Source of the DNA: Microcystis aeruginosa FD4 | GTDB taxonomy: Bacteria > Cyanobacteriota > Cyanobacteriia > Cyanobacteriales > Microcystaceae | Assembly (NCBI RefSeq): GCF_009792235.1 | Contig: NZ_CP046973.1 | Span: forward strand, 2,728,001 to 2,792,000 | Length of the DNA: 64,000 nucleotides | Reading direction: 5' to 3' | Shown here: positions 63,365-64,000 of the stretch, piece by piece | Layout of the letters: every line of letters begins with the position of its first letter | Position numbering within the stretch: position 1 is the stretch's first letter | Made by a program: the position numbers and the translations under genes | The notes under the pieces: generated by a model | Databases searched by the model: none | Told to the model about the DNA's origin: nothing | Seen by the model: only the letters and a program-made list of their open reading frames with translations

Positions 63365-63681
63365 GTAAAAATCGAAAATAGCCAACTGGCATACTTGGGA
63401 GGCGCTCCAAGGAAGACATAAGCTATTCCAAGACTACAAAAGATAGGGATGTTCTCCAAGTCATTGAGCCAAGCTTTGGATGCACGTCGGACTTGCGGTA
63501 ATTCTTCGGCTGCAGGATGTTTTTGAAAGACTTGGGCATCTTCTGGATTGAGAAAGACACGCCGGCTAAGACGATAAAAACCTTGATATGCTGAAGTGGC
63601 GAACATTTTCAAAAATAAGACAACAACACACAAGGAATACCAGTCAAGAGCATTTTCCATCAATTTCTTCTCAAATTCCAT
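63365..63681 (-). pseudogene. 5' part of split MAPEG gene
   Basis: From ATG 63681 the frame reads MEFEKKLMENALDWYSLCVV, then LKMFATSAYQGFYRLSRRVF, KAWLNDLENIPIFC and WLFSIFT. This is the MAPEG layout of four helices with the conserved ENxP. The element inserts after TTTAC within this last codon set. Natural MAPEG enzymes are membrane glutathione transferases or isomerases. The start is four bases after the stop of the cupin-like gene. Confidence 0.9.
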
Positions 63682-63685
63682 TGCC

Positions 63686-64000
63686 TTAGACAGATACTCT
63701 CCTGATAAATTCTTGTTGGTCAAACTCAAAGGCCAATTTTGCTCCACTAGCAGCATCCGAACCCCAACCATCTTTTAAACAAGTCCAAACGGTTTGACGA
63801 AATCGATTGGAGGTAATCCACATAAGGGAAAACAATGGATGTCCTACAAGTAAATTGTTGACAGCCCGTGAAGCAATTCCAATAGAAGGTTCGGGAGTAT
63901 CTACGCAGTGCCACCACCATTGGGGAGAAAAAAGAACATCTCCTGGTTCTAATACTGTCGTAAACTTGGGAATATAGCGATACAAAGGATAGCCATCAGC
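63686..64000 (-). CDS. Cupin-like / JmjC-type oxygenase, C-terminal part (5' end outside window)
   Basis: The frame is open to the window edge and ends at 63686. TTVLEPGDVLFSPQWWWHCVDT carries the C-terminal metal His of a cupin_8/JmjC-like 2-oxoglutarate Fe(II) dioxygenase, and SIGIASRAVNN follows. Only about 105 residues are visible, so the HxD motif is outside. It is directly upstream of the split MAPEG gene and likely co-transcribed with it. Confidence 0.65.
   Translation of the reverse strand, partial: ADGYPLYRYIPKFTTVLEPGDVLFSPQWWWHCVDTPEPSIGIASRAVNNLLVGHPLFSLMWITSNRFRQTVWTCLKDGWGSDAASGAKLAFEFDQQEFIRRVSV

Overview
The window is chromosomal DNA of a cyanobacterium. petB and petD lie in tandem, a Hmp/Pil-type phototaxis cluster with HmpF is present, HIP1 octamers (GCGATCGC) are scattered throughout, and the DNA is AT-rich and loaded with small mobile elements. 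The gene set and repeat load look most like Microcystis aeruginosa or a close relative. That genus call is inference from memory, not from a search.

Layout. 1-4002 is the 5' part of a giant minus-strand gene (metallopeptidase-like N terminus, beta-helix repeats, class 3 lipase, Calx-beta domains). 4003-7031 is a recombination patch: two near-identical Rpn-type nuclease genes alternate with fragments of the giant gene's 5' end and with palindromic repeats. 7032-16623 holds an orphan C5 DNA methyltransferase, an S8 peptidase, a cbiD remnant next to a MITE, an alpha/beta hydrolase, a secreted protein, an O-antigen-ligase-like membrane protein, a GH10 glycosidase and a LapA-like protein. 16841-22222 has a DUF29 gene, a VapBC-type toxin-antitoxin pair and a four-gene operon (circularly permuted ATP-grasp, alpha-E, transglutaminase, small unknown). 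22889-24091 is petBD, followed by a squalene/phytoene synthase family gene. 26086-32835 is the taxis region: hmpF on the minus strand, then CheY-, CheW- and MCP-type genes on the plus strand. A TnpB element (32867-34275) separates these from a TPR glycosyltransferase.

35942-45281 carries a vMAP-type ATPase facing a 1928-residue Ser/Thr kinase-ATPase-GAF protein, an unknown gene and an amidohydrolase. 45424-48178 has a BrnTA toxin-antitoxin pair with a near-ideal promoter, then a HEARO/omega-RNA-like non-coding element and an IS5-type element inserted beside a fragment of another transposase. 48179-53752 is a YbhGFSR-like exporter operon.

53821-64000 is nearly all minus strand. It includes an unusual metabolic gene set: NAS/FeeM-like acyltransferase (tentative), E1/ThiF adenylyltransferase, tryptophanase-like PLP lyase, GST, heme-oxygenase-like diiron oxidase, PP-loop ATP pyrophosphatase, and further upstream a MAPEG gene and a cupin-like gene. 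I do not recognise this combination as a described pathway. It is the best candidate here for an undescribed system. The MAPEG gene is split by a second TnpB element, and exact removal of that element restores a 150-codon reading frame.

Three non-coding elements (about 22258-22675, 45910-46297 and 61537-61770) end in the same kind of hairpin followed by GTCAA as the two TnpB elements. They look like solitary guide-RNA-type relics of the IS605/IscB world. At least four MITEs with clear terminal inverted repeats are also present.
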